From Nitrososphaerota archaeon (GTDB lineage: Archaea > Thermoproteota > Nitrososphaeria > Nitrososphaerales > Nitrosopumilaceae): 8,066 bases of DNA. The notes under the pieces were generated by a model. It was not told where the DNA came from. It made no database searches and saw nothing but the letters and a program-made list of their open reading frames with translations. The DNA is taken from the NCBI GenBank assembly GCA_022565935.1, contig JADFJY010000054.1, positions 1-8,066 on the forward strand, given 5' to 3'. This document shows, piece after piece, positions 1 to 5,010 of the stretch (positions within the stretch are counted from its first letter, which is position 1; each line of letters begins with the position of its first letter). The translations under genes and the position numbers were made by a program.

Positions 1-626
1 TACTCTTTGAATTCGTCTTTCATTGGATCTAAATTTTCTGCCAAGTAAAATCCAGGACAATCACCAGTAAATTGAAAAGTTGCATGTACACGGGCGAGTC
101 CTTTTTCATTTTCAAGCCAAGTACTAAATGGATAAAGATAGCACACTCCAGGTCTATCAGGATGTATGCCACAACCCCCTTCATCATCTAAAAATCTACA
201 TGAGATGTGTGTTCCATCATCTGATTCTGTTTCATCTTTTTTTCTTTTTAGATTAATTGTAGTCATTGTAGTCATTTGTCCTGAAGGACCAGGTTCTTGA
301 TATGTAACAGTTAATGTTTCATTTTTTATAAACTCGGAAATCTTTTGATATTTCAAACCTTTTCCAATAGTAATTAGATCATCAGAGGTTAATGGAAGTC
401 TGCCTTGTCTATCACAACAGTTGTGACAGTCAGGCCAATAACATTTCCATAAAATGTATTTTTTTACTGAATTGAGATAAGGTACATGAAAAATAACATC
501 TTTTACTTTTAGGGTATAATCAGACACATCAGTAATTTTGCCTAAAGTGAATTCTCTTAATATTGGGTCAATGTCCCAATCTTTTTCTAGCAAATTTAAT
601 GATTCTTCAATTTCTTTTTGAGACAA
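1..626 (-). CDS. YkgJ-type cysteine-rich (CxxCxxCC) protein, partial at the C-terminus
   Basis: This frame is open on the minus strand from 626 to the window edge and shows about 208 residues; the C-terminus lies outside. Eight cysteines are visible: C62, C67, C70 and C71 in the order CX4CX2CC, then C143, C152, C162 and C190. The second block reads CRFLDDEGGCGIHPDRPGVC. This arrangement is typical of the YkgJ/UPF0153 family, whose members are thought to bind zinc or an iron-sulfur cluster and some of which are linked to protein lysine methylation. The substrate here cannot be told. The start is chosen as TTG at 626-624 because a TAG lies directly upstream in frame (629-627) and no ATG or GTG occurs early in the frame. 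The short run-up and a TATA-like TTAATAACA (minus strand, 663-655) fit a very short leader. The gene is divergent from the small gene that begins at 653/662. The family call is firm; the function is open. Confidence 0.85.
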   Translation of the reverse strand, partial: MSQKEIEESLNLLEKDWDIDPILREFTLGKITDVSDYTLKVKDVIFHVPYLNSVKKYILWKCYWPDCHNCCDRQGRLPLTSDDLITIGKGLKYQKISEFIKNETLTVTYQEPGPSGQMTTMTTINLKRKKDETESDDGTHISCRFLDDEGGCGIHPDRPGVCYLYPFSTWLENEKGLARVHATFQFTGDCPGFYLAENLDPMKDEFKE

Positions 627-634
627 CTATCAAG

Positions 635-663
635 TTATAACATATTTTACAGATGTTATTAAT
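635..663. promoter_or_regulatory. Overlapping divergent promoters with a 7-bp inverted repeat
   Basis: The two divergent genes are separated by only 26 to 35 bases. The plus strand has TTATAACA at 635-642, about 24 bases before the ATG at 662. The minus strand has TTAATAACA at 663-655, about 33 bases before the TTG at 626. Both lie roughly where archaeal TATA boxes should be for short-leader or leaderless mRNAs. The core forms a perfect inverted repeat, ATAACAT (637-643) and ATGTTAT (653-659), with a 9-base spacer and its axis at 648. The symmetry may simply reflect two opposing TATA boxes, or it may be an operator. Transcription starts are inferred. Confidence 0.45.
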
Positions 664-982
664 GTTGAGTGAAAAGGGAAAACATGCGTCAGCCACAGAA
701 AATAGAAGATTTGTTTGGGCTGAAATTATTTGGCCTTTAATTTTAGAAATTAATGATGTTGAATTTTCATTAAAACAATTTCAAAATAAACGTGAACAAA
801 TCTGCAAGCAAAGAAACATCTCAAATACAATTCCATCAAGAGGGTTGGTATCTTTAGTGTTAAAAGGAATTTTGCGTAAAGAAAATAACGGATATTCAAT
901 TCATTATAAGTTAATTCCATACATGAGACTAAAAGCTAAATGTGATTATGCAACAGTAATTCATGAAGTCAGACAAAAATAA
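653..982 (+). CDS. Small hypothetical protein, possible winged-helix DNA-binding protein
   Basis: This is a frame of up to 109 residues that I do not recognise by name. The sequence is protein-like, with mixed charge and no low complexity. Residues about 45-95 resemble a winged helix: a basic helix (KREQICKQR), then ISNTIPSRGLVSLVLKGIL as a possible turn and recognition helix, then the hairpin-like LRKENNGYSIHYKL. There is no signal peptide or membrane segment. Two in-frame start codons are available, ATG at 653 and ATG at 662. The second lies about 24 bases after the TATA-like TTATAACA, so it could be the first codon of a leaderless mRNA and may be the true start. The gene is divergent from the YkgJ-type gene and lies just before the tRNA on the same strand. 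A DNA-binding role is inferred from secondary-structure pattern only. The frame does not overlap any conserved gene, which argues that it is real. Confidence 0.6.
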   Translation: MLLMLSEKGKHASATENRRFVWAEIIWPLILEINDVEFSLKQFQNKREQICKQRNISNTIPSRGLVSLVLKGILRKENNGYSIHYKLIPYMRLKAKCDYATVIHEVRQK

Positions 983-994
983 TTACGATAAATG

Positions 995-1002
995 AATATA
1001 TT
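995..1002 (+). promoter_or_regulatory. TATA box of the tRNA-Gln gene
   Basis: AATATATT is centred about 29 bases before the first base of the mature tRNA. This is the distance expected of an archaeal TATA box if transcription starts at or a few bases before the tRNA. It lies just after the stop codon of the small plus-strand gene, so the tRNA probably has its own promoter. Confidence 0.55.
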
Positions 1003-1027
1003 CTAAAACGTCAAAATTTGTTTTGGT

Positions 1028-1115
1028 AGCCCGATAGTCTAGTGGTCAAGGATTCTGCCCTCTGGATCTCAAGAGTGGATAGGCGGAGACGGCAGTTCGA
1101 ATCTGCCTCGGGCTA
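1028..1115 (+). tRNA. tRNA-Gln (anticodon CTG), with intron
   Basis: A complete cloverleaf can be drawn. The acceptor stem AGCCCGA (1028-1034) pairs with TCGGGCT (1108-1114). T8 and A9 are at 1035-1036. The D-stem is GTCT (1037-1040) with GGAT (1050-1053). The anticodon stem is CTGCC (1055-1059) with GGCGG (1082-1086). The variable loop is AGAC, and the T-arm is GGCAG TTCGAAT CTGCC (1091-1107). The discriminator is A1115 and CCA is not encoded. The stretch between the anticodon stem halves is 22 bases instead of 7. Removing 15 bases after position 37 leaves the loop CTCTGGA with anticodon CTG. The A1-U72 pair is the feature by which archaeal GatDE is known to distinguish tRNA-Gln from tRNA-Glu, which fits glutamine. 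The spliced length is 73 bases. The gene is convergent with rps7, whose stop codon is 13 bases away. Confidence 0.88.
1066..1080 (+). other. Probable tRNA intron, 15 nt, at canonical position 37/38
   Basis: Cutting after G1065 and before A1081 restores a 7-base anticodon loop. Folded as a bulge-helix-bulge, the 5' bulge would be G1064-G1065-A1066 and the 3' bulge A1079-T1080-A1081, giving cuts at the same place in each. The central helix between 1060-1063 and 1075-1078 is poor: one C-G pair, two G-U pairs and one C-U mismatch. An alternative pairing of 1060-1063 with AGAG (1072-1075) is stronger but shifts the bulge. The existence of an intron is well supported; the exact ends are less so, although ends one or two bases away also give anticodon CTG. 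Confidence 0.75.
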
Positions 1116-1128
1116 CTGGTAAAATTTA

Positions 1129-1728
1129 CTATCTTGATGCTTGTGCAATACGTTCTAACTCATTCTTTTTCTTTACAGAAGGAGCATTAGAGTCATTATT
1201 TGCTGCAAGTATTAGTTGCTCAGCCATGTGTTCTTCAATTGGTTTTGGGTTGGAAAATGTGGCCTCTTTGATTGCATCAGAGATGAATCTTAGGGCCAAG
1301 TCAACTCTTCTAATTGGAGCAACATCAACGGATACATGGTAAACAGTACCACCATAAACAATTCTAGTTGTGTCTTCGTTTGGAGCAGAAAATTCTACTG
1401 CTCTAACTAAAACTTCAACTGGGTTTTTTCCAGTTTTAAGTGCAATAATATCAAATGCAGTTTTTACAGTATTGAGAACTTTGGTCTTTTTTCCAGTCAT
1501 TCTTCCTGTGTTCTTTGCATATTTCTTTCCAAAGTGCATCGTCTTGTTGATTAATCGTTCAACAATGTTAACATCAGCTTTATTGAATCTCTTTAGGGCT
1601 GAACGGCCAAAAGTGTATGGCAAAATTTGTTTTCTCAAGGAAATTGCAGTCTTTAATCCAGGATCTACTATCTCAATATCTGATAAATCCCATTTTCTAA
1701 ATAATAACAAGTTCTTTGTTTCTGCCAT
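1129..1728 (-). CDS. rps7: Small ribosomal subunit protein uS7 (S7)
   Basis: uS7 nucleates assembly of the 30S head by binding the 3' domain of 16S rRNA, and it lies near the exit site for tRNA and mRNA. The 199-residue protein has the archaeal/eukaryotic length. Family blocks seen are KNPVEVLVRAVEFSAP (residues 101-116), then TTRIVYGGTVYHVSVDVAPI and the following RRVDLALRFI (about 120-149), ending in the conserved basic tail KKKNELERIAQASR. The ATG at 1728 is preceded by AAGGAG (1740-1735) with 6 bases between, a good Shine-Dalgarno site that overlaps the end of rps12. The two genes are only 2 bases apart, so translational coupling is likely. This is the last gene of the cluster in the window. 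In many archaea tuf and rps10 follow; here a tRNA gene on the other strand follows instead. Confidence 0.98.
   Translation of the reverse strand: MAETKNLLLFRKWDLSDIEIVDPGLKTAISLRKQILPYTFGRSALKRFNKADVNIVERLINKTMHFGKKYAKNTGRMTGKKTKVLNTVKTAFDIIALKTGKNPVEVLVRAVEFSAPNEDTTRIVYGGTVYHVSVDVAPIRRVDLALRFISDAIKEATFSNPKPIEEHMAEQLILAANNDSNAPSVKKKNELERIAQASR
1166..1170 (+). terminator. Possible T-run terminator for tRNA-Gln, inside the rps7 3' end
   Basis: TTTTT followed by CTTT (to 1174) is the first clear T-run downstream of the tRNA on the plus strand. Archaeal RNA polymerase stops at T-runs without needing a hairpin. If it is used, the tRNA precursor overlaps the last 40 or so bases of rps7 in antisense. 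Weak evidence. Confidence 0.3.
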
Positions 1729-1730
1729 AT

Positions 1731-2171
1731 CTATCTCCTTGGTTTCTCTTTCTTACCAATTACTAATTCATGAAGTGATGTATCATTTACTTTGAAAACT
1801 TTGAATTTAACTCCAGGAATATCGCCCATTGCACCACCTTGTGTTGCACCCATACCTTGTATGTGTACTTCGTCATGTTCATCAATAAAGTTCATTGCAC
1901 CATCTCGTGGCAAAAATGCTGTAACAGTCTTCCCATTTTTAATTAATTGAACTCTAACGCATTTTCTTATAGCAGAGTTTGGTTGTTTTGCTGCAATACC
2001 TACTTTTTCTAAAACAATTCCCCGCCCTTGAGGTGCGCCCCCAAGAGGATCAGACTTTTTATCAATACCAAGTTTTCTTCTTTTGTAAGTAGAGATTGCC
2101 CATCTCTGTTTCTTTTTCTTAGAGCTCAAAACTCTACCTGCAAATAATCCTAGAGGTGATTTTCTTGTCAT
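1731..2171 (-). CDS. rps12: Small ribosomal subunit protein uS12 (S12)
   Basis: uS12 sits at the decoding centre of the 30S subunit and affects tRNA selection accuracy. The 146-residue protein has the longer archaeal/eukaryotic form. Blocks seen are GAPQGRGIVLEKVGI (residues 45-59), the near-invariant KQPNSAIRK (62-70), LPRDGAMNFIDEHDEV (87-102) and GDIPGVKFKVFKVN (116-129), ending in a basic tail. The ATG at 2171 lies 2 bases after the nusA stop codon (2176-2174), with only a weak GGAA upstream, so translation is probably coupled to nusA. The stop codon TAG at 1733-1731 falls just inside the spacer between the rps7 ribosome-binding site and its ATG. Confidence 0.98.
   Translation of the reverse strand: MTRKSPLGLFAGRVLSSKKKKQRWAISTYKRRKLGIDKKSDPLGGAPQGRGIVLEKVGIAAKQPNSAIRKCVRVQLIKNGKTVTAFLPRDGAMNFIDEHDEVHIQGMGATQGGAMGDIPGVKFKVFKVNDTSLHELVIGKKEKPRR
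1735..1740 (-). promoter_or_regulatory. Shine-Dalgarno site of rps7
   Basis: AAGGAG on the minus strand, 6 bases before the rps7 ATG and overlapping the last codons of rps12. It is the clearest ribosome-binding site in the window and fixes the rps7 start. Confidence 0.75.
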
Positions 2172-2173
2172 TC

Positions 2174-2635
2174 TTACATTTCCATTGTTCTTTCTGGACT
2201 GTTAATTAGTACATTTGTAATATTGAAATATCGTTTTGCAAGTAGTCGTGCTTTCTCAGCATTCCTACCTTCTCGTCCAACAACTATTCCTTTCTTTCTA
2301 GGGTCTACTAACACAATTGCTTGTTTTGACCCATCTGGTCTTGTGTTTATTTTCACTTCAGAAACTAGTTTTGGATTAAGTAAATTAGTTAAAAATTTCG
2401 ATGGATCTTCATCGAATTCTACCAACTCTACATTTCTCTTAATAATATTTTGTAATGATTTGATATGCATGCCACCTTTACCAATTGCTAGACCCATTTT
2501 ACCCGAATTAACTACAAAAATTACTCTATCTTGTTTTTCATCTTCAATACAATCACGTGCAGTTGCACCTGTAACATTTTGGAAAAGAGACATCAAACGC
2601 ATTTGATCAGTTGAAAGTTTAATTGATTGTGTCAT
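2174..2635 (-). CDS. nusA: Archaeal NusA-like transcription factor (two KH domains)
   Basis: The 153-residue protein is the short archaeal NusA, which has only the tandem KH RNA-binding domains and lacks the bacterial RNA polymerase-binding N-terminal and S1 regions. The first KH signature is IGKGG (residues 51-55), followed by MHIKSLQNII. The second is VGREGRNAEKARLL (119-132). It is thought to bind nascent RNA and act in elongation or termination. The start ATG at 2635 has AAGGAA (2646-2641) at a suitable distance and a second purine run, GGAG (2655-2652), slightly too far away. The gene follows rpl30e with a 63-base gap and precedes rps12 by 2 bases, the standard archaeal order. T-rich elements in the gap could be a weak internal promoter, but co-transcription from the rpl30e promoter is the simpler reading. 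Confidence 0.96.
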   Translation of the reverse strand: MTQSIKLSTDQMRLMSLFQNVTGATARDCIEDEKQDRVIFVVNSGKMGLAIGKGGMHIKSLQNIIKRNVELVEFDEDPSKFLTNLLNPKLVSEVKINTRPDGSKQAIVLVDPRKKGIVVGREGRNAEKARLLAKRYFNITNVLINSPERTMEM

Positions 2636-2698
2636 AAGAATTCCTTTTTATCTCCAACAAAAAATGTCTCATTTAAACTTTCATTAAATAAAATACAA

Positions 2699-3022
2699 CT
2701 ATTCATTTTTTATCTCAGCTTCTGTATCTTTTAGAATTGTTTTGATGTTAGCATCAGTTATTGATGTAAATGAAATTGTTGAAATTCTAAATCGTAAGCC
2801 ACATAGTCTACCTAATGCGACGGATGTTCCTTGAAAGTTCACTAATGGTATTTTTTCTTTTTTTGCATCTGATTCAATTTTCTCAAACATTTCTTTCTTT
2901 ACTGATTGAGACAATACAAGTAGCTTGGAATTTTTTATAGAGTTTAAAACTTGTTTAGTGCCCAAAGTTAATTTTTCTTCTTTAAGAGCATCTTTCAATG
3001 ATTTTTCAAGTATCTTACTCAT
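2699..3022 (-). CDS. rpl30e: Large ribosomal subunit protein eL30 (L30e)
   Basis: eL30 is a member of the L7Ae/L30e/S12e/Gadd45 fold, found in archaeal and eukaryotic large subunits, and contacts rRNA at kink-turn-like sites. The 107-residue protein has the usual length. It starts with a charged helix, then GTKQVLNSIK, the core strand SKLLVLSQSV (residues 32-41), IPLVNFQGTSVALGRLCGLR (58-77) and a C-terminal strand RISTISFTSI. The GTSVALGRLCG block matches the conserved RNA-binding loop of the family. The ATG at 3022 follows a TATA box (3060-3055) and an 18-bp palindrome, with a predicted leader of only about 8 bases. It is the first gene of the rpl30e-nusA-rps12-rps7 unit. In many archaea it comes directly after the RNA polymerase A'' gene; here two other genes intervene. 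Confidence 0.93.
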   Translation of the reverse strand: MSKILEKSLKDALKEEKLTLGTKQVLNSIKNSKLLVLSQSVKKEMFEKIESDAKKEKIPLVNFQGTSVALGRLCGLRFRISTISFTSITDANIKTILKDTEAEIKNE

Positions 3023-3030
3023 GTGTTTCC

Positions 3031-3048
3031 TTAAGACGATCGTCTTAA
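3031..3048. promoter_or_regulatory. 18-bp perfect palindrome between TATA box and start codon of rpl30e
   Basis: TTAAGACGATCGTCTTAA is identical to its own reverse complement over 18 bases and ends there, since both flanking bases are C. It lies 6 bases downstream of the TATA box and ends 8 bases before the rpl30e ATG, so the predicted transcription start (about 3031) falls at its edge. A dimeric regulator bound here would overlap the initiation site and block polymerase, the usual geometry of archaeal repression. If transcribed it could also form a short hairpin. A rough estimate using base composition gives about 0.07 such palindromes expected by chance in a window this size. No binding protein can be named. 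Confidence 0.6.
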
Positions 3049-3054
3049 CAGGGC

Positions 3055-3060
3055 TTTATA
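3055..3060 (-). promoter_or_regulatory. TATA box of the rpl30e-nusA-rps12-rps7 unit
   Basis: TATAAA on the minus strand, preceded by AATAAACC as a possible BRE. A start 26 bases downstream of its centre would fall near 3031, giving a leader of about 8 bases. It is the best TATA match in the intergenic regions and marks a transcription unit separate from the TPR gene upstream. Confidence 0.65.
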
Positions 3061-3069
3061 GGTTTATTG

Positions 3070-3097
3070 AAAAATTTGTCATGTTAAAGATAAAAAA
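3070..3097 (-). terminator. T-run terminator after the TPR protein gene
   Basis: On the minus strand, six T (3097-3092) follow the stop codon almost at once, and five T (3074-3070) follow 17 bases later. Tandem T-runs are typical archaeal intrinsic terminators. They lie directly upstream of the rpl30e promoter and so separate the two units. Confidence 0.45.
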
Positions 3098-3098
3098 T

Positions 3099-4649
3099 CT
3101 ACTTTAGAAAACCAAATAGAGAACCTAAAGAAGAAAATACAAGACTTAGATCTTCAAAAAAGCTAGTTGATTTTTGTTTTTTAGATTCAAACAAAATAGT
3201 TTTTTCAGATAATGATGATTTAAGTTTGTCAATGTCTTTATTTTTAAATTCCTTTAACGTATCAACTACATTATGAATTTGTGAAGTTTCTGATAATGCT
3301 ATTTCAAGATTTTTTCTAGCAGTAATGTAATGAGGGTTTTTGGTTAGAATTTCATTATACAATGAAATGGCATCATCAGTATTTCCTAGATTTGCAAGAG
3401 CATTAGCCTTATTATTTTTCGCAGGTAGAAAATTAGGATCAATATTGATTGCCTGATCATAATACATTATTGCCTCAGAAAAATATCCCAATTTCCCCAT
3501 AGCAGAACCTTTGTTTACAAGAATTTCTACATTATCAGGATTGTTAATTAATGAATCATTAAATAATTTCAGAGAACTATCAAATTTACATAATCGATAC
3601 AAGGCAGGTCCCATTCCATCATAATATGAAATAGTATCAGTAAAAATACTTGAATCACATTTCAAATTAATTTGATTCAATAGTTTACCTAATTCTATAT
3701 CTTCTACAGTAAGATTAGTTTGTTTTTTAATTTTAGTTTTTGTTATAATCTTTTCTGAATTATTTTTTTGATTTATTGTTTTTAATTCTTTAATTTTAAA
3801 GAAATTTATTTTTTCAATAGATTTTTCTTTAGTAATTATTTTTTCATCTGATAAAATATTGGTAGTATTAGAAATGATTTCATCAAATGATTCTTCAATG
3901 TATTTATTTTCTTTAATCTCACCTTCAATAATATCTTTAACAGTATCATTAATTATTGATTGTGGAATTTTGTAATAATCAAAAAAAGACATTGCTTCTG
4001 TTTCTGCATAGTATGCTTTTATTGAATATGTCCCATCTACTCTAAAATTAACACCATCTTTTACAAGAAAGTTTGTAGAAAATTCTAAATTAGAATCAAT
4101 GGAGCCAAAATAAAATCCAGTAGGTGTTCCGAATGGATCATAAACTCCTATCAACACTGTAGGAGAATCTAATTTAGAAACTAAACCAGTAATTTTGATA
4201 AAATCTTTGTCAGTATATTGTTTTTTGTCAGTATAAACCAAAAGAATTTCAGGTTTTTCAAAGTCCTCAACTAAAATTTCAGGTTCAGAATATTCATTTT
4301 TTATTACAAAATAATGATTTTCAGAAATTTGTCCATAATCTAATCTCATCACGTATTCTCCAATTTTTTCATAAAACGGAGAGTCAAGTGAGATTGTTTT
4401 TGAAAAGGTGTTCTGAGATGAAATTTCTAAATTATTTGCAGACAAAATTTTTCCATTTGGATCATAGATGCTTAATGCAATAATTGGCATTTCAAAATCA
4501 AGAATTTTACCTAAAATGGTAAGAGAATCGCCTCTGCTGTATTGTTCTTGATTAAAATTAACGGTTAATGAATCTGCAAAAACTTCAGTAAAAATCAAAG
4601 GAGATAATGCGGTTAACACTAGCAAAATTCCTAGTAAATATCCTAACAC
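3099..4649 (-). CDS. Secreted Ig-like and TPR repeat protein of unknown function
   Basis: This 516-residue protein has a hydrophobic N-terminus (residues 1-25, LLGILLVLTALSPLIF, likely cut after VFA), so it is probably exported. Two similar beta-rich units follow, about 27-117 and 132-228. Each has a QYxxxDxxxIxG block and then IYDPNGK or VYDPFGT, which looks like an internal duplication of an Ig-like domain. A Lys/Glu/Asn-rich, low-complexity linker spans about 230-320. Three TPR-like repeats follow at about 343-371, 374-407 and 408-441, with the typical NPDN, IDPNF and NPHY turns. A charged helix comes next, and the protein ends in a hydrophobic stretch (LSLVFSSLGSLFGFLK, 501-516). The only cysteines are C331 and C354, which could form a disulfide outside the cell. 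The start is GTG at 4649-4647: a stop lies in frame 24 bases upstream with no ATG between, and a TATA box lies 25 bases before the GTG. Function is unknown; surface assembly or protein binding is a guess. Confidence 0.85.
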   Translation of the reverse strand: MLGYLLGILLVLTALSPLIFTEVFADSLTVNFNQEQYSRGDSLTILGKILDFEMPIIALSIYDPNGKILSANNLEISSQNTFSKTISLDSPFYEKIGEYVMRLDYGQISENHYFVIKNEYSEPEILVEDFEKPEILLVYTDKKQYTDKDFIKITGLVSKLDSPTVLIGVYDPFGTPTGFYFGSIDSNLEFSTNFLVKDGVNFRVDGTYSIKAYYAETEAMSFFDYYKIPQSIINDTVKDIIEGEIKENKYIEESFDEIISNTTNILSDEKIITKEKSIEKINFFKIKELKTINQKNNSEKIITKTKIKKQTNLTVEDIELGKLLNQINLKCDSSIFTDTISYYDGMGPALYRLCKFDSSLKLFNDSLINNPDNVEILVNKGSAMGKLGYFSEAIMYYDQAINIDPNFLPAKNNKANALANLGNTDDAISLYNEILTKNPHYITARKNLEIALSETSQIHNVVDTLKEFKNKDIDKLKSSLSEKTILFESKKQKSTSFFEDLSLVFSSLGSLFGFLK

Positions 4650-4669
4650 ACAAATAAAAACATAATTTT

Positions 4670-4677
4670 CTATTTAA
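4670..4677 (-). promoter_or_regulatory. TATA box of the TPR protein gene, leaderless GTG start
   Basis: TTAAATAG on the minus strand is centred about 25 bases before the GTG at 4649, so transcription should begin at or next to the start codon. No Shine-Dalgarno site is present, which agrees with a leaderless mRNA and supports the GTG start. Confidence 0.5.
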
Positions 4678-4688
4678 TAATCACGTAG

Positions 4689-4712
4689 AAAATATACTTT
4701 TTCATTCAAAAA
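4689..4712 (-). terminator. Possible T-run terminator after the Sm-like gene
   Basis: On the minus strand, TTTTT (4712-4708) and TTTT (4692-4689) lie in the 101-base gap between the Sm-like gene and the TPR gene, just before the TPR promoter. The runs are short, so some readthrough is likely. Confidence 0.3.
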
Positions 4713-4750
4713 TGATCAAAGATTGAATTTAATGTTTGATGGATAAATTT

Positions 4751-4981
4751 CTAAGAATCTTCTTTAGGAACAGAAACTACCAAAATATTATCTCCACGTA
4801 TTAAAATAGTTCCTAGTTTTTCAGGATTTTCATCAGAAATGTATTCTGCATCATCCAAAGTCAAATTCATGTAAATGTCAAATTGTTTTAGTCTACCTTG
4901 AATAGTTCTTGAATCTTTCATTCTGAGTAAAACAACTTTATCTTTACTGTTATTCATTAATGTTGATATTTCAAAAGGCAT
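4751..4981 (-). CDS. Archaeal Sm-like (LSm) RNA-binding protein
   Basis: This 76-residue protein has the size of archaeal SmAPs, which form six- or seven-membered rings that bind U-rich RNA and take part in RNA turnover and chaperoning. The Sm1 motif is at residues 14-45 (VVLLRMKDSRTIQGRLKQFD, then IYMNLTLDDAEY), including the RNA-binding FDxxMNL signature with D35, M38 and N39. The Sm2 motif is at 57-71 (LGTILIRGDNILVVS), with the R62-G63-D64 triplet that lines the U-binding pocket. All key residues are intact. The ATG at 4981 is 29 bases after the rpoA stop codon, with no convincing TATA box or Shine-Dalgarno site in the gap, so it is probably co-transcribed with rpoA. The family is certain; the exact RNA targets are not known from sequence. 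Confidence 0.93.
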   Translation of the reverse strand: MPFEISTLMNNSKDKVVLLRMKDSRTIQGRLKQFDIYMNLTLDDAEYISDENPEKLGTILIRGDNILVVSVPKEDS

Positions 4982-5010
4982 AATAATTTAGTGTGTTTAT
5001 TTTTTGTTCC

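Noticed and set aside
260..277. Tandem 9-base repeat (agtcattgt type) in the YkgJ-type gene
   Set aside because: It only encodes MTTMTT. Two copies of 9 bases in AT-rich coding DNA are not notable, and the frame is kept.
1370..1795. Plus-strand open frame of 141 codons across rps7 and rps12
   Set aside because: It lies fully antisense to two conserved ribosomal protein genes and its translation is hydrophobic and family-less, as expected of a shadow frame in AT-rich DNA.
2223..2606. Plus-strand open frame of 127 codons inside nusA
   Set aside because: Antisense to the two KH domains of nusA. No promoter or ribosome-binding site, and the Ser/Phe-rich product is a by-product of the real codons.
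3023..3048. Kink-turn in the rpl30e leader for autoregulation by eL30
   Set aside because: Eukaryotic eL30 regulates itself through a kink-turn, but the leader here is short and the palindrome forms a plain helix without the tandem G-A pairs and 3-base bulge that a kink-turn needs.
2925..3107. Plus-strand open frame of 60 codons over the rpl30e start and its promoter
   Set aside because: It is antisense to rpl30e, reads through the palindrome and TATA box, and has no recognisable content.
4715..4740. Inverted repeat ATCAAA / TTTGAT downstream of the Sm-like gene
   Set aside because: A 6-base AT-rich stem with a 14-base loop is expected by chance. It may slightly aid termination but cannot be supported as a feature.
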